Of a DNA stretch of 64,000 bases, positions 55,889 to 64,000 are shown in pieces (positions within the stretch are counted from its first letter, which is position 1; each line of letters begins with the position of its first letter). The stretch comes from Bradyrhizobium huanghuaihaiense (GTDB lineage Bacteria; Pseudomonadota; Alphaproteobacteria; Rhizobiales; Xanthobacteraceae), in NCBI RefSeq assembly GCF_007830635.1, contig NZ_VLLA01000008.1:124001-188000 (forward strand), given 5' to 3'. The position numbers and the translations under genes were made by a program. The notes beneath the pieces were generated by a model. The model saw only the letters and a program-made list of their open reading frames with translations, was not told where the DNA came from and made no database searches.

Positions 55889-56785
55889 ATGAGCATCCGC
55901 CTCCATGCCGTCAGCGATCTGCACGACGACATCGCTGGCAACCAGATAGGCGATTGGCCAGTCGTCGACGCCGACGTGATCGTCGTCGCCGGCGATGCGA
56001 TGGCGCCGGGATCGCATGCGCTGCGGCTCGTCAGGCGGCTCTATCCCGAGACGTCGATCCCGCTAGTCTACGTCCCGGGCAACCACGATTTTTACTCGGA
56101 GAACAACCCGAAGATCGTGGCTCGCGATCCGTCGCTGAAGACGACGTGGGAGGCCGAACGCGAGCGCATGCGCGACGTCGCCGCCGCGCTCGGCATCAGC
56201 CTGCTCGACGACGATGTCGACGTGTTCGATGTCGCGGGCGAGCAGGTGCGCGTCATCGGCAGCACGCTCTGGAGCTCGTTCAAGGCCCGACCGCCGCACA
56301 TGATGTGGGGCGACGCGGCGGAGGAGGCTCGGCGCCGCATGAACGACTATTCGATGATCAAGACCGGCCGCGGCCGGGGTCGCGACAAACTGCGGCCCGG
56401 CGACACGGTCGACGCGCACAAGCGCTCGGTGGCCTTCATCGAGCAGACGCTGGCGATGCCGTTCGACGGCGCCACGGTCGTCGTCACGCACATGTGCCCG
56501 TCGTACCGATCGCTCAGCGGCTGGGATCCGGAGAAGCCGCGCGGATTCCAGCAGCTCGACTACTGCTATGCGAGCGATCTCGAGCATCTGATGACCGGCG
56601 ACACGGCGCCCGAGCTGTGGCTGCACGGGCATGTTCACCGCAGCCTGGATTATTCCGTCGGTGACGTGCGGGTGCTGTGCAATCCGCGCGGCTATCCGGC
56701 GCCCGGCGGCCGCGAGAATCCGGACTTCGATCAGGCTCTGGTCGTCGAGGTCGAGCGTCGGCCGACGCCCGGATGGAGGCTGTGA
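55889..56785 (+). CDS. Calcineurin-like metallophosphoesterase 1
   Basis: 298 residues, all five motifs intact: LHAVSDLHDDIAG (DxH), VVAGDAMAPGSH (GD), YVPGNHDFYSENN (GNHD), ATVVVTHMCPSYR (H) and LWLHGHVHRSLDY (GHxH). A dinuclear-metal phosphoesterase with unknown substrate; nucleotide or nucleic-acid cleavage is possible. The gene overlaps the next by one base (TGATG). GC3-rich codon use like its neighbours. Confidence 0.9.
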   Translation: MSIRLHAVSDLHDDIAGNQIGDWPVVDADVIVVAGDAMAPGSHALRLVRRLYPETSIPLVYVPGNHDFYSENNPKIVARDPSLKTTWEAERERMRDVAAALGISLLDDDVDVFDVAGEQVRVIGSTLWSSFKARPPHMMWGDAAEEARRRMNDYSMIKTGRGRGRDKLRPGDTVDAHKRSVAFIEQTLAMPFDGATVVVTHMCPSYRSLSGWDPEKPRGFQQLDYCYASDLEHLMTGDTAPELWLHGHVHRSLDYSVGDVRVLCNPRGYPAPGGRENPDFDQALVVEVERRPTPGWRL

Positions 56786-56919
56786 TGAGCGAGCCCGAAA
56801 TCCACGACCCGCTCTACGGTGACGTCATCGTGCGCTGGTCCGAGATAACTCCCGAGGAGCAGGAGCGGGCGCGGCGCGACTATGAAAAGGCGGTCGGCGC
56901 CGACAAGGAGACGAAATGA
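56785..56919 (+). CDS. Very small acidic protein (44 aa)
   Basis: MSEPEIHDPLYGDVIVRWSE then ITPEEQERARRDYEKAVGAD, soluble and charged. It overlaps the phosphoesterase upstream and the next gene downstream (ATGA), so it is certainly translated within the operon if the operon is. No known motif. Confidence 0.6.
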   Translation: MSEPEIHDPLYGDVIVRWSEITPEEQERARRDYEKAVGADKETK

Positions 56920-57125
56920 GGTTCATCACGGACCAGAGTCTTGACCGCGGCTGCGCCGTCATAAGCGAGGACGGCGGCATCATCATCGTGCGCCCAGTGC
57001 TGAGGTGCTCGTCTCGGCCAGCGATGCCGTTGTCGTCGGCGAAGGAGCTGCGCGCCCACGCCGACACCATGCGTCACGTGAAGGACTGGATCAAAGCTGG
57101 CGCCACGAAGAGGACCGGGCTGTGA
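56916..57125 (+). CDS. Small hypothetical protein (69 aa)
   Basis: MRFITDQSLDRGCAVISEDG, IIIVRPVLRCSSRPAMPLSS and a basic tail (HADTMRHVKDWIKAGATKRT) make a short alpha/beta protein. Overlaps both neighbours by four bases. No family. Confidence 0.6.
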   Translation: MRFITDQSLDRGCAVISEDGGIIIVRPVLRCSSRPAMPLSSAKELRAHADTMRHVKDWIKAGATKRTGL

Positions 57126-57313
57126 GGTTTCATTCGAACGACCAGACCGCGCCAGGCCACGTCCTCGTCACGCAGCCAAGCGAGGTCCTGCTCTGCAGGC
57201 TTATTGAGCTTATTTACGAACCCGGCGAGGGCGACGGCGACACCGACCCGCACCCCGCCGACTTCGCGGCTGCCAAGGCGATGTGGTTCCAGGACAAGGG
57301 GAGGGTGCAGTGA
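57122..57313 (+). CDS. Small hypothetical protein, GTG start (63 aa)
   Basis: GTG 57122 overlaps the preceding stop as GTGA. VRFHSNDQTAPGHVLVTQPS then EVLLCRLIELIYEPGEGDGD and ADFAAAKAMWFQDKG. A small acidic protein typical of tightly packed phage-like operons. No function. Confidence 0.6.
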   Translation: MRFHSNDQTAPGHVLVTQPSEVLLCRLIELIYEPGEGDGDTDPHPADFAAAKAMWFQDKGRVQ

Positions 57314-57870
57314 GCACGTTCTTGACAGCAGACTGCCATTTCTTCCACGGCGCCATGTTGAAGTTCTGCCCTGAGACGCGCCCCTATGCCGGCGTAGAGG
57401 AGATGAACGACGCCATGGCTGCAGCCTGGTCGGGCGTCAGGCCGACCGATGAGGTCATCGTGGTCGGCGATTTCGCGCACCGCGCCGACCCGAAAGATTT
57501 GCGCAAGCTGTTCGATTCCTTACCCGGCGTCAAAAGACTGATCAAAGGCAACCATGATGGGCCCAACACCCTGAGCCTGCCGTGGGCCAGCATCCACGAC
57601 GTGGCCTACGTGACCGTCGATAGCACGTACTGCGTCCTGGCTCATTATCCGTGGCGATCTTGGCCGCGGATGAAGCGTGGTGCCTTGATGTTGTACGGCC
57701 ACTACCACGGCCGTCTACCCGGCAACAATCAGAGCTGCGACATCGGCGTCGACGTGTTCGGTCCGGCACCGGTGCGGCTCAGTCAGATCAAGGCGCACCT
57801 CGCTACTCTGCCGCCGCTGGTGGATCCGGAGAGTGGCGACGACTTCGAGAACGATGGAGTGAAGCCTTGA
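57310..57870 (+). CDS. Metallophosphoesterase 2 (YfcE/phage type)
   Basis: 186 residues from GTG 57310 (overlapping stop): TFLTADCHFFHGAMLKFCPE (DxH), VIVVGDFAHRADPKDLRKLF (GD), VKRLIKGNHDGPNTL (GNHD), CVLAHYPWRSWP (H) and LMLYGHYHGRLPGNN (GHxH). All metal-binding motifs look intact. This short class is frequent in phages and integrative elements. Substrate unknown. Confidence 0.85.
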   Translation: MSTFLTADCHFFHGAMLKFCPETRPYAGVEEMNDAMAAAWSGVRPTDEVIVVGDFAHRADPKDLRKLFDSLPGVKRLIKGNHDGPNTLSLPWASIHDVAYVTVDSTYCVLAHYPWRSWPRMKRGALMLYGHYHGRLPGNNQSCDIGVDVFGPAPVRLSQIKAHLATLPPLVDPESGDDFENDGVKP

Positions 57871-58251
57871 GCGTCGAGATCACCAACGCTGACATCCCGC
57901 ACGGTCTCCGCAAGCGCCCAGCGTGTTCTCGATCTCGACGAGCGCACGATCGCGCTGCAGGTCGGAGTCTGGGCGCGCGCGACCGTCAGCGAACCTCAGC
58001 TCGCCGCGATGCGGCCGCGCACGTCCGGGGACATCATGTACTCGCTCGCGGGTCCGAACGTCGACAAACTGGGGCAGCGGCGAACACGGCGGCGATTATC
58101 AGGTTCATCCCCGGCGTGTCGGGAGGCCGCATCGATGGTATCCGCTCGGTGCAGTCGTTGCAGTGCGTGCTGCTTTTTTCGAAACTACTACCCTGCCGAG
58201 GACCTGACCGATAGCGACCGAGGCTATGGACCGAAGCGGAGGTTTGGTTGA
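57867..58251 (+). pseudogene. Broken unknown gene of the phosphoesterase operon
   Basis: TTG 57867 overlaps the previous stop (TTGA) and starts SVEITNADIPHGLRKR; a frame change near 57920 continues QRVLDLDERTIALQVGVWAR and ATVSEPQLAAMRPRTSGDIM, YSLAGPNVDKLG, and a further change near 58080 gives ANTAAIIRFIPGVSGGRIDG. At least two indels. I recognise no family. The next gene begins at TTG 58248 inside its 3' end. Confidence 0.55.
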
Positions 58252-59047
58252 CGCTGCTCGCAGTTCAGTCAGAACAGCACATCGATCATGAGCGCTACGG
58301 CTGTCCGACGCCGCCGGTCGAGGCCGACGTGCTAATCGTCATCGGCGACACGACGAACGCCATGACCCGCGGGCTGCATTGGATCGCTAACAACCTATGC
58401 GGCGGCGTGAAGCGGTGCATCTACGTGCCCGGCAATCACGATTTCTACCGCGCTCCAGGAGAAGAGAACACGTTCCACGAAGACCAGATGGCGCGCGGGC
58501 GCGAGATCGCTGCGAGCTTGGGAAACGATCTCTTGCAAAATGACGTTCTGCATCTCGACGAGTTTGGTGTCAGGATCGCTGGCGCTACGCTGTGGTCGGA
58601 TTTCAGCCTGTTGCCACCCGGATGGACGGGGAGGCAGGCGATGTACTATAGCCAGAACGGTCGGCTGGGTGACGATAGGTGGAGCCGGCGAGACCGGCAC
58701 AACGACTACGTCGAAATTAGGATGGGAGCTGGCAACAACCGGCACCGCCTGTCGCCGAGCGACACGCTGCGCATGCACAAGGAATCCTTCGCGTTCTTCG
58801 AGCGAGTGCTCTCGACGCAGGACGAAGGCGAGACGGTGTGCGTCTCGCATATGGGTCCGGCGTCGAGCGTCAACACGAAGGACATGCACTCCTGGCTGTA
58901 CGGCAGTAGCGACATAGTAGACGGCCTCACGTGGTCTGCAATCCGCGTGGTGACGCTTTGGCGAACGGCATGCGCGAGAACCCCGATTTCGATCCGACGC
59001 TCGTCGTCGAGATCGAGCCGCGCCAGTCGTTAACGATGAACATCTGA
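58248..59047 (+). pseudogene. Metallophosphoesterase 3, lacking catalytic motifs
   Basis: Similar in layout to the first enzyme but degenerate: the first DxH motif reads SEQHIDHERY, VLIVIGDTTNAMTR (GD) and YVPGNHDFYRAPG (GNHD) are intact, VCVSHMGPAS gives the histidine, but the C-terminal GHxH is missing. After WLYGSSDIVDGLTW the frame shifts; another frame carries VVCNPRG and ENPDFDPTLVVEIEPR, the family end, stopping at 59045-59047. It looks like a small deletion plus a frame change. Unlikely to be an active phosphoesterase. Confidence 0.7.
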
Positions 59048-59470
59048 GCATGCTGAATCAGGCGAAAGAAGGAGAGTCGCACTGATTGATGATTCCCTCG
59101 GCGAAATCGCCGGTGTGCTGGCCGTCCCGCATGGCCTAGACCGGCATGAGGCGCATGGGATGCGCCTCGCAGCGCGTCGTTTGCCCCCAGGCCGCCATGA
59201 TGGGCTCGCGTAGAGCTTGCAGGTCGTCGCGCTGCGCACTTCCGCCCGGCCGATGGCTTACTCGACCTGAGCCTCGGCCTCCGGCGAGAGAGCGCCGTCC
59301 CAGGGACTAATTTCCTCGATCTGACTGAACTGAAGGGTGCCGGCCGTCGGCCCTCGACAGCGTGTGGAGTCCAGATGGTCCTCCGCGTCGAGCATGTCGC
59401 CTTCCGCCGCCGGGCTGCCTGGGACGTGATGGAGCAGGCCACGAAGGAGTTTCTGGAGCGGCGGGGGAAG
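59048..59470. other. Region before drmC, no convincing gene
   Basis: A minus-strand 45-codon frame (59258-59395, MLDAEDHLDSTRCRG..., ending SPEAEAQVE) has reasonable composition but no ribosome-binding site. Other frames look spurious. Confidence 0.4.
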
Positions 59471-60298
59471 TCAGCCGAGGGGTACGCGCGAAGAGATTTT
59501 GACGACGGCACGCACGACGTTTGCGACCACTCTTGCTGACCGACCTTCAACTAAAAATCCAAGATCCATTGAGTGTCTAGCGAAGACGGTTATGTTCGCG
59601 CTACCGGCGTAAGCAAGTTCATTGTCGGCCAGTGCAACCTTTGCGTGGAAGGTTTCATAGCCTTCTTCGGCCTCGATTGTGTAGTCGAACGCTTCGATGC
59701 CGAGCCTTGCCAGCGTCGCCGCGTTGTTGAGGACTATGCGCGTCGCATCACCCGGTCTGCGGACGATGAGCCTTCTCTTCGGCGCTTTAGTTCTGGCGAA
59801 AAGCTGCTGCGCGAACTCTAGTCCTTCCTGGTTCAGAAACGGCGTCATGATCGTAAAGGTGTCGATGGCCTTGTCGGCGACTGTTTGCAGTGCTTCGTTG
59901 GTAGAAACAAGTGAAGCGTAGGCCATCCCTGTCTGCCCAAGGGCCGCGGCGATTGCGCTCGGCGGGGGCGGCATGGTCACGATGGCGGTGGCCGTTTCAC
60001 GAAACGCATCGTGGGAGCGCATCGCGGCCGCACCTTCCAAGAAGGAAACGACGGCGCGTGGTAGAGGGGCCGGTCCGGTCCTCCACCCGGAATCGGATGG
60101 CGTCAGCCAACCGCGTCTGACGAAGTCGGCAGCGACGCGAGACAGCGTGGTTCTCGGCATAAATCCCAAGCTGGCGTTATCGATGGTGCCGGCCGGACGG
60201 TCGGCGATGGCTGCGGCCAACTGGGCGGCTGCCGCGCAGTCATCGCCCAGTTCGCTGACCAGCGATCTCGAAAGCGAGCTTCCGATCGTCGCGTTCAT
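59471..60298 (-). CDS. drmC: DISARM protein DrmC (PLD-family)
   Basis: 275 residues. Phospholipase D-like fold: the visible HKD-type motif is FHAKVALADNELAYAGSANI (H-x-K with G-S-x-N), and an N-terminal helical region precedes it (GMAYASLVSTNEALQTVADK, APKRRLIVRRPGDATRIVLN). In DISARM, DrmC is the accessory PLD protein beside DrmA and DrmB. Its start overlaps the drmB stop (ATGA), so the three genes are one operon. Only one HKD motif is seen, so it would act as a dimer. Confidence 0.85.
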   Translation of the reverse strand: MNATIGSSLSRSLVSELGDDCAAAAQLAAAIADRPAGTIDNASLGFMPRTTLSRVAADFVRRGWLTPSDSGWRTGPAPLPRAVVSFLEGAAAMRSHDAFRETATAIVTMPPPPSAIAAALGQTGMAYASLVSTNEALQTVADKAIDTFTIMTPFLNQEGLEFAQQLFARTKAPKRRLIVRRPGDATRIVLNNAATLARLGIEAFDYTIEAEEGYETFHAKVALADNELAYAGSANITVFARHSMDLGFLVEGRSARVVANVVRAVVKISSRVPLG

Positions 60299-62520
60299 GG
60301 CGTGGCGTCCGCCCGCGTTCGCCGTCGCGCCACTTCATAGTAGCCCGTGAGAGCGCGTCCTTCGGCATCCCAGCGTGGGAAACCCCGGCCGATCAGCACG
60401 GAGCGGGAAAGCAGTTCGTTGCGAGTGAGGCAGGCGGTCTCCGGGATAAGCAGGCAATCGGGGCAGGCTCCGCCTCGGTGATTGCACACGCTTTCAGATC
60501 CGCAGCGTAGACTGGCAGGATCGACCATCCGGTCCAACACCTCGTTGCCATAGGCGGGGTCACCCCGATCGCGCCACATCGATGACAGGTTACCCAGGTC
60601 CATCGTCATGCCGCGACGGTAGACTAGGAAGGCAAGGTCTGGGACAAAGATGTGCTCGCCGAACGATCCTAAGTCCAATCCGGACATTGACGCAGAAATG
60701 CCCAGCAGATGGTGGGCCATCGTGTGTAGCAGCGTGTAGACATAGGGGTATGCCAGCCGGGGAACGCTGCGTTCTCGGCGATATTCGTCGAGGAAACGCG
60801 AAAAGCGAACGTCTTCGTCGTTGGCCATCCGTGCGAACTGCTCGATGAGGCGGCCTCCCAGACGGACGCCGGGATCGGCTACCGGCAACTGGATCTGATT
60901 CGCTTCGAGCCATTCGAGCAGGCACGCCTCGTTCAGGCGGACGTACAGCCCCTCATTGGATTGGATCAGGCAGAGCACGGGATGAAGAGCTCGATCCCCA
61001 ACCGGGACCTTGTCGAACAAGCGCAACCGCACGGGCATTTCGGCAGATCCGGCCTTGTCCCGCATGACGACGGGTGACGAGCTGGTGCGCGTGTAGCCGA
61101 AAGTGTATTCGCAGACCCGCACGTCGCGGACGAGCCGCATCTCCTCGATGCCCAGCAGGTCTCTACGGAGGCGCACCTGATCCAGCAGTCGTGCGCGTGC
61201 GTCCGCATCGAGATCGTCCGGGAACAGGAAGTCGTCGAGGATCGTCACGTCGACCGAGGCACTCTTGCCGTCAGGCATTTGGCGGCCTTGGAGACGCTCC
61301 TCGGTGAGGGTCTTGTGTTCAAGCGCCATGCGGACCGGATCGAACCGCCGCACATAGTCGCCCCGTTCGCGGCAGGCTCTGTCGATGCCTTCCACGGCCT
61401 CGAACTGTCCGGCGAAGACCGTCTCGTTCCACTCGGCTTCCTGTCGAGCGATCATTTCCCGTTGCGCGGCGATGGCTGCAGGCTCGATCTGGGGCATTCG
61501 TTCGAGGGTCGCTATGAGATCTCTCACGCGCCGATACGTGTCCCATTGGGCGGACTGTCCGGCCGCCTGTAGCAGCGCTTCCTTTTCGGCGTCGTCGAGG
61601 TTAGTCGGGGGATAGCCGTACTCGGTCGACAGAAATGCGCTCAGGAGCGTCGTTTGCGCCGATCCCAGCAGTTGGATGTACCGCTCCTGATCAAACACAA
61701 GGAGCCTGTCCCCGTGGACGTAGTAGGCAGCCGAGGCCCGGTAGGAGACGGGCTCCATATTGATCTCCGCCGGCAGCGCCTGATTTTGGGCAAGCAGAGG
61801 GCCGAGCTCTTCGAGCGTCGTCAGGTCCCTCTGCTGCATCGGCCTCGGCAGCTTGCAGTTTACGCACTGGAATTCCCAGTTGCCGAGCCGCCCCGGAGGG
61901 CGGTGAAGCAAGAAGCGATCGGAGCCGCACGACGTGCAGCGGTCCAGGTCGCGCACCTGACCGTCCTGCCACGACCGATACTTCGGCGTGATCGGCTCCA
62001 CGTTTCCGGACCAGTGCGCGTAGACGACATCCAGCTGCTGCCAGTCGTTGGCGCAGTTGTCGGCGCCGGAGGGGCATGCATTCCTGAACCGAGCAGCTTC
62101 ATCGGCGAGCCGCTCGACCCGGTCGCTGTGCCGGTGCAGTTTGCAACGAGTGCAGACGAACGAGAGAGGGAAGGGGACGTACCCAACCCGATCCGGCACT
62201 TGGAATGCGAGATCCCCGAAGCGGACTCGAACAGCGTCGTCGCTAATGACGCGTCCGTCCACGGCCAGGTTCAACGGTACGTCATGCCGGAGGTTCGTGC
62301 CTCGCCTGGCCCTCGTTGCCCAAGCCTCGAAATATTCCTGGATCTGCTCGGAGATCATGCGCTGCGTGTTGGGGCGCAGTTCGTCTCCAGCCGTCCTATT
62401 GCCCGGGCTCGGCAGCGCAAAACATGCTCCAGACCCGCCCTCGAATGTAAAGAGGCTGTGCGGTGCATAGGCGGTCGCAAGCTGTCCACGCGACCTTTGC
62501 ATCGTATCGGGCTTGCTCAT
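60295..62520 (-). CDS. drmB: DISARM protein DrmB (DUF1998)
   Basis: 741 residues. N-terminal zinc-binding parts have CTRCKLHRHSDRVERLADEA, CTSCGSDRFLLHRPPGRLGN and CVNCKLPRP; the C-terminal DUF1998 region carries LAYPYVYTLLHTMAHHLLGI and ends with a cysteine cluster CGSESVCNHRGGACPDCLL. DrmB forms a complex with the DrmA helicase that recognises incoming DNA with a free 5' end. Full length for the family. Overlaps drmA by ATGA. Confidence 0.88.
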   Translation of the reverse strand: MSKPDTMQRSRGQLATAYAPHSLFTFEGGSGACFALPSPGNRTAGDELRPNTQRMISEQIQEYFEAWATRARRGTNLRHDVPLNLAVDGRVISDDAVRVRFGDLAFQVPDRVGYVPFPLSFVCTRCKLHRHSDRVERLADEAARFRNACPSGADNCANDWQQLDVVYAHWSGNVEPITPKYRSWQDGQVRDLDRCTSCGSDRFLLHRPPGRLGNWEFQCVNCKLPRPMQQRDLTTLEELGPLLAQNQALPAEINMEPVSYRASAAYYVHGDRLLVFDQERYIQLLGSAQTTLLSAFLSTEYGYPPTNLDDAEKEALLQAAGQSAQWDTYRRVRDLIATLERMPQIEPAAIAAQREMIARQEAEWNETVFAGQFEAVEGIDRACRERGDYVRRFDPVRMALEHKTLTEERLQGRQMPDGKSASVDVTILDDFLFPDDLDADARARLLDQVRLRRDLLGIEEMRLVRDVRVCEYTFGYTRTSSSPVVMRDKAGSAEMPVRLRLFDKVPVGDRALHPVLCLIQSNEGLYVRLNEACLLEWLEANQIQLPVADPGVRLGGRLIEQFARMANDEDVRFSRFLDEYRRERSVPRLAYPYVYTLLHTMAHHLLGISASMSGLDLGSFGEHIFVPDLAFLVYRRGMTMDLGNLSSMWRDRGDPAYGNEVLDRMVDPASLRCGSESVCNHRGGACPDCLLIPETACLTRNELLSRSVLIGRGFPRWDAEGRALTGYYEVARRRTRADATP

Positions 62521-64000
62521 GGGTTTTGTCCCGTGTCTGCACCGCTGTCGAGTTCGCTGTAGGCGCCACGCCTTCCGAGTGCGACGCCGCGGTTACGGAT
62601 CATGGAGATGGCGTCGGTCAACTGTTCTTCCGTAATCGCCTTGTTCGTCTGCGAACGGCGGCTGCCTTCGATCCGTCCCTGAACGTCCACATCCCGGAGG
62701 CTAGTCATCGGTCGCATAAGGTCGGTGTTGGTGGCCTTCCAGAAATCGTTGAGGCTGCCGGTGTAGTTCTTGCTGTCAAGCACCTGCCGAATGCGCTCAA
62801 CTTCGGAACGGGCGAGATTGCTGTAATATTCCGGATTGGTAGGCGACCCGATCGGAGCTCCGATGCCGATGGCGGCGCCGACGAAGCGGACGCAATCGTC
62901 GAACTCCTGACGGGAACGCAGCAGCCTGGCCGCGGCCTCCACCGTGGAGGGAAGCGCCACTGGGCCCTTCTGATCGTCGGGCGCGGGAAGGAAGCGTTCG
63001 TTGTGCCTCACGCCGGCGAGCCAGGTCTGCACCATTGAAGGGATGGTCCGCTTGATGGCGCGATCAGCCCATCGTTCGACTGCGGGCGGAGAAATCATCC
63101 GCTCAAGAAGTCGATGGAAAGATTCATGGACCTCCACGATGAACCGGTCTCGCCGGGTCTGCGGAATGGGAATTAGCAGCGAAAAGCCGACGTGCGTGCG
63201 CCCGACGCGGGACGATGCCTGGATGTACTCGGCGATGTCCGACGGCATGCCCGCGAAGGCCATCGCGTTAAAGAATTCCACGTCCACGCCGTGCGAGATC
63301 GCCGATGTGGCCACGATTCCACGCAGCGCCGTGGAGATGTCATCGGCCATCGGATCGAAACTCGACTCCGCTTTGCGGATGACGCCCTGAATGTCGGCGA
63401 TATCCACGCCGCCCGAGATCAGCTCCATGGAGAAGTCGGTGAGGGCGTATTGCACGCCCATGGCGGCATGGACTTCCCGCACCTCGGTTTCCAGCGCCGA
63501 GAGGATCTGATCGCCACCTTTCTTGTTGGTTACGTACGTGAGCTCGATGCGATGCAGATCGACCAGTTGCGCCAGCCGGTCGTATCGGCCGTCCTGCGCG
63601 GCTGACCGGAGAGCCGCAACCCGCCGCTCCGACCACGGTGCCGTCGAGACGCAGGATATCATCTCTTCCGCCGCCCTCATTTGCCGCGTCGGGTCGGTCG
63701 CGCTCAGGTCGCGCTGCCATCTCGTTATCGTCGCCGCATGTGCCGCCAGAACGGACAATGTCGTGACCGTGTGAAGCCGGCCATTGGTCATGAGGCTCGC
63801 GTAGACGCGGCCCCAAGGGGCAGCGAGCTCCAACCCGCGAGGTGTGATCCCGGAAGCAGCCCTCGCCCCTGCTGCGTCGCCCTCAGGCTCGAAAGTGGCC
63901 ATTCGGGTGTAGAAGCCTTCGTGAAGGGCCGGACCGGGATGCGGAAACTGGACAACTCTGCGCTGGTAAAGTGCGCGCGTGTGCTTGGCGACGTCGGCCG
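62517..64000 (-). CDS. drmA: DISARM helicase DrmA, 3' part only (runs off window)
   Basis: The C-terminal helicase half is seen: ELTYVTNKKGGDQIL, motif V-like ATSAISHGVDVEFFNAMAFA, motif VI YIQASSRVGRTHVGFSLLIP and a C-terminal region with WADRAIKRTIPSMVQTWLAG. The frame continues past ATG 63902 to the end of the window (HTRALYQRRVVQFPHPGPAL), so the N-terminal ATPase domain and any methylase gene lie outside. SF2-type helicase that moves on DNA with DrmB. Class 1 or 2 cannot be decided from here. Confidence 0.88.
   Translation of the reverse strand, partial: ADVAKHTRALYQRRVVQFPHPGPALHEGFYTRMATFEPEGDAAGARAASGITPRGLELAAPWGRVYASLMTNGRLHTVTTLSVLAAHAATITRWQRDLSATDPTRQMRAAEEMISCVSTAPWSERRVAALRSAAQDGRYDRLAQLVDLHRIELTYVTNKKGGDQILSALETEVREVHAAMGVQYALTDFSMELISGGVDIADIQGVIRKAESSFDPMADDISTALRGIVATSAISHGVDVEFFNAMAFAGMPSDIAEYIQASSRVGRTHVGFSLLIPIPQTRRDRFIVEVHESFHRLLERMISPPAVERWADRAIKRTIPSMVQTWLAGVRHNERFLPAPDDQKGPVALPSTVEAAARLLRSRQEFDDCVRFVGAAIGIGAPIGSPTNPEYYSNLARSEVERIRQVLDSKNYTGSLNDFWKATNTDLMRPMTSLRDVDVQGRIEGSRRSQTNKAITEEQLTDAISMIRNRGVALGRRGAYSELDSGADTGQNP

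Noticed and set aside
1..64000. tRNA or rRNA genes and a tRNA attachment site for the island
   Set aside because: No TpsiC-like GGTTCGAATCC box with a plausible acceptor stem was found by eye; a covariance search would be needed.

Overview
The window looks like chromosomal DNA of a Bradyrhizobiaceae-type alphaproteobacterium (Bradyrhizobium or a close relative). The evidence is the high G+C, two Ku genes beside PolX, a LigD-type ligase gene and a DnaQ-like exonuclease, a phasin, DUF1236, DUF1488, DUF3606 and PRC-barrel proteins, a HWE-type histidine kinase, and many small proteins typical of that group. Six exact copies of the alphaproteobacterial general-stress promoter form GGAAC-N16-CGTT stand upstream of envelope and stress genes. 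No rRNA, tRNA or CRISPR array was recognised.

Layout. 1-15 kb is sparse and eroded: an AI-2E-family permease, DUF1236 and PRC-barrel envelope proteins, a phasin, a frameshifted Crp/Fnr gene, a broken exoD, a CsbD-like protein, a two-component pair, and four copies of a conserved ~75-nt structured 5' leader in front of unrelated small proteins. 15-36.5 kb is a stress and DNA-repair region: MOSC protein, PolX, a glycosyltransferase, EcfG-type promoters, a frameshifted ligD, relics of second copies of polX and ligD, an exonuclease, ku1 (with a 25-bp duplication over its start codon), an interrupted pcm, and ku2. 36.5-43.6 kb is ordinary metabolism and regulation: a PHB-depolymerase-like esterase with a ribbon-helix-helix regulator, a LysR regulator divergent from an SDR/methyltransferase/NTF2-like operon, and an SRAP (YedK) protein.

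43.6-64 kb is an accessory and defence region. On the minus strand a four-gene, overlapping operon encodes a membrane-inserted DUF2235 lipase-like protein, a CD-NTase with an AGS-C sensor domain, a second (frameshifted) CD-NTase-like protein and a multi-TM protein. This is a CBASS-like system of unusual composition. A divergent overlapping operon (sigma-70-like protein, small acidic protein, ImmA/IrrE metallopeptidase) may regulate it. Then come a helically phased iteron-like array with inverted repeats, an eight-gene overlapping minus-strand operon of unknown proteins, a plus-strand operon with three metallophosphoesterases, and finally DISARM genes drmC, drmB and the 3' part of drmA, which runs off the window.

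Many genes are interrupted by single-base indels, several of them in short homopolymers. Either this stretch is genuinely eroding or the assembly carries residual indel errors, so the pseudogene calls depend on read quality.
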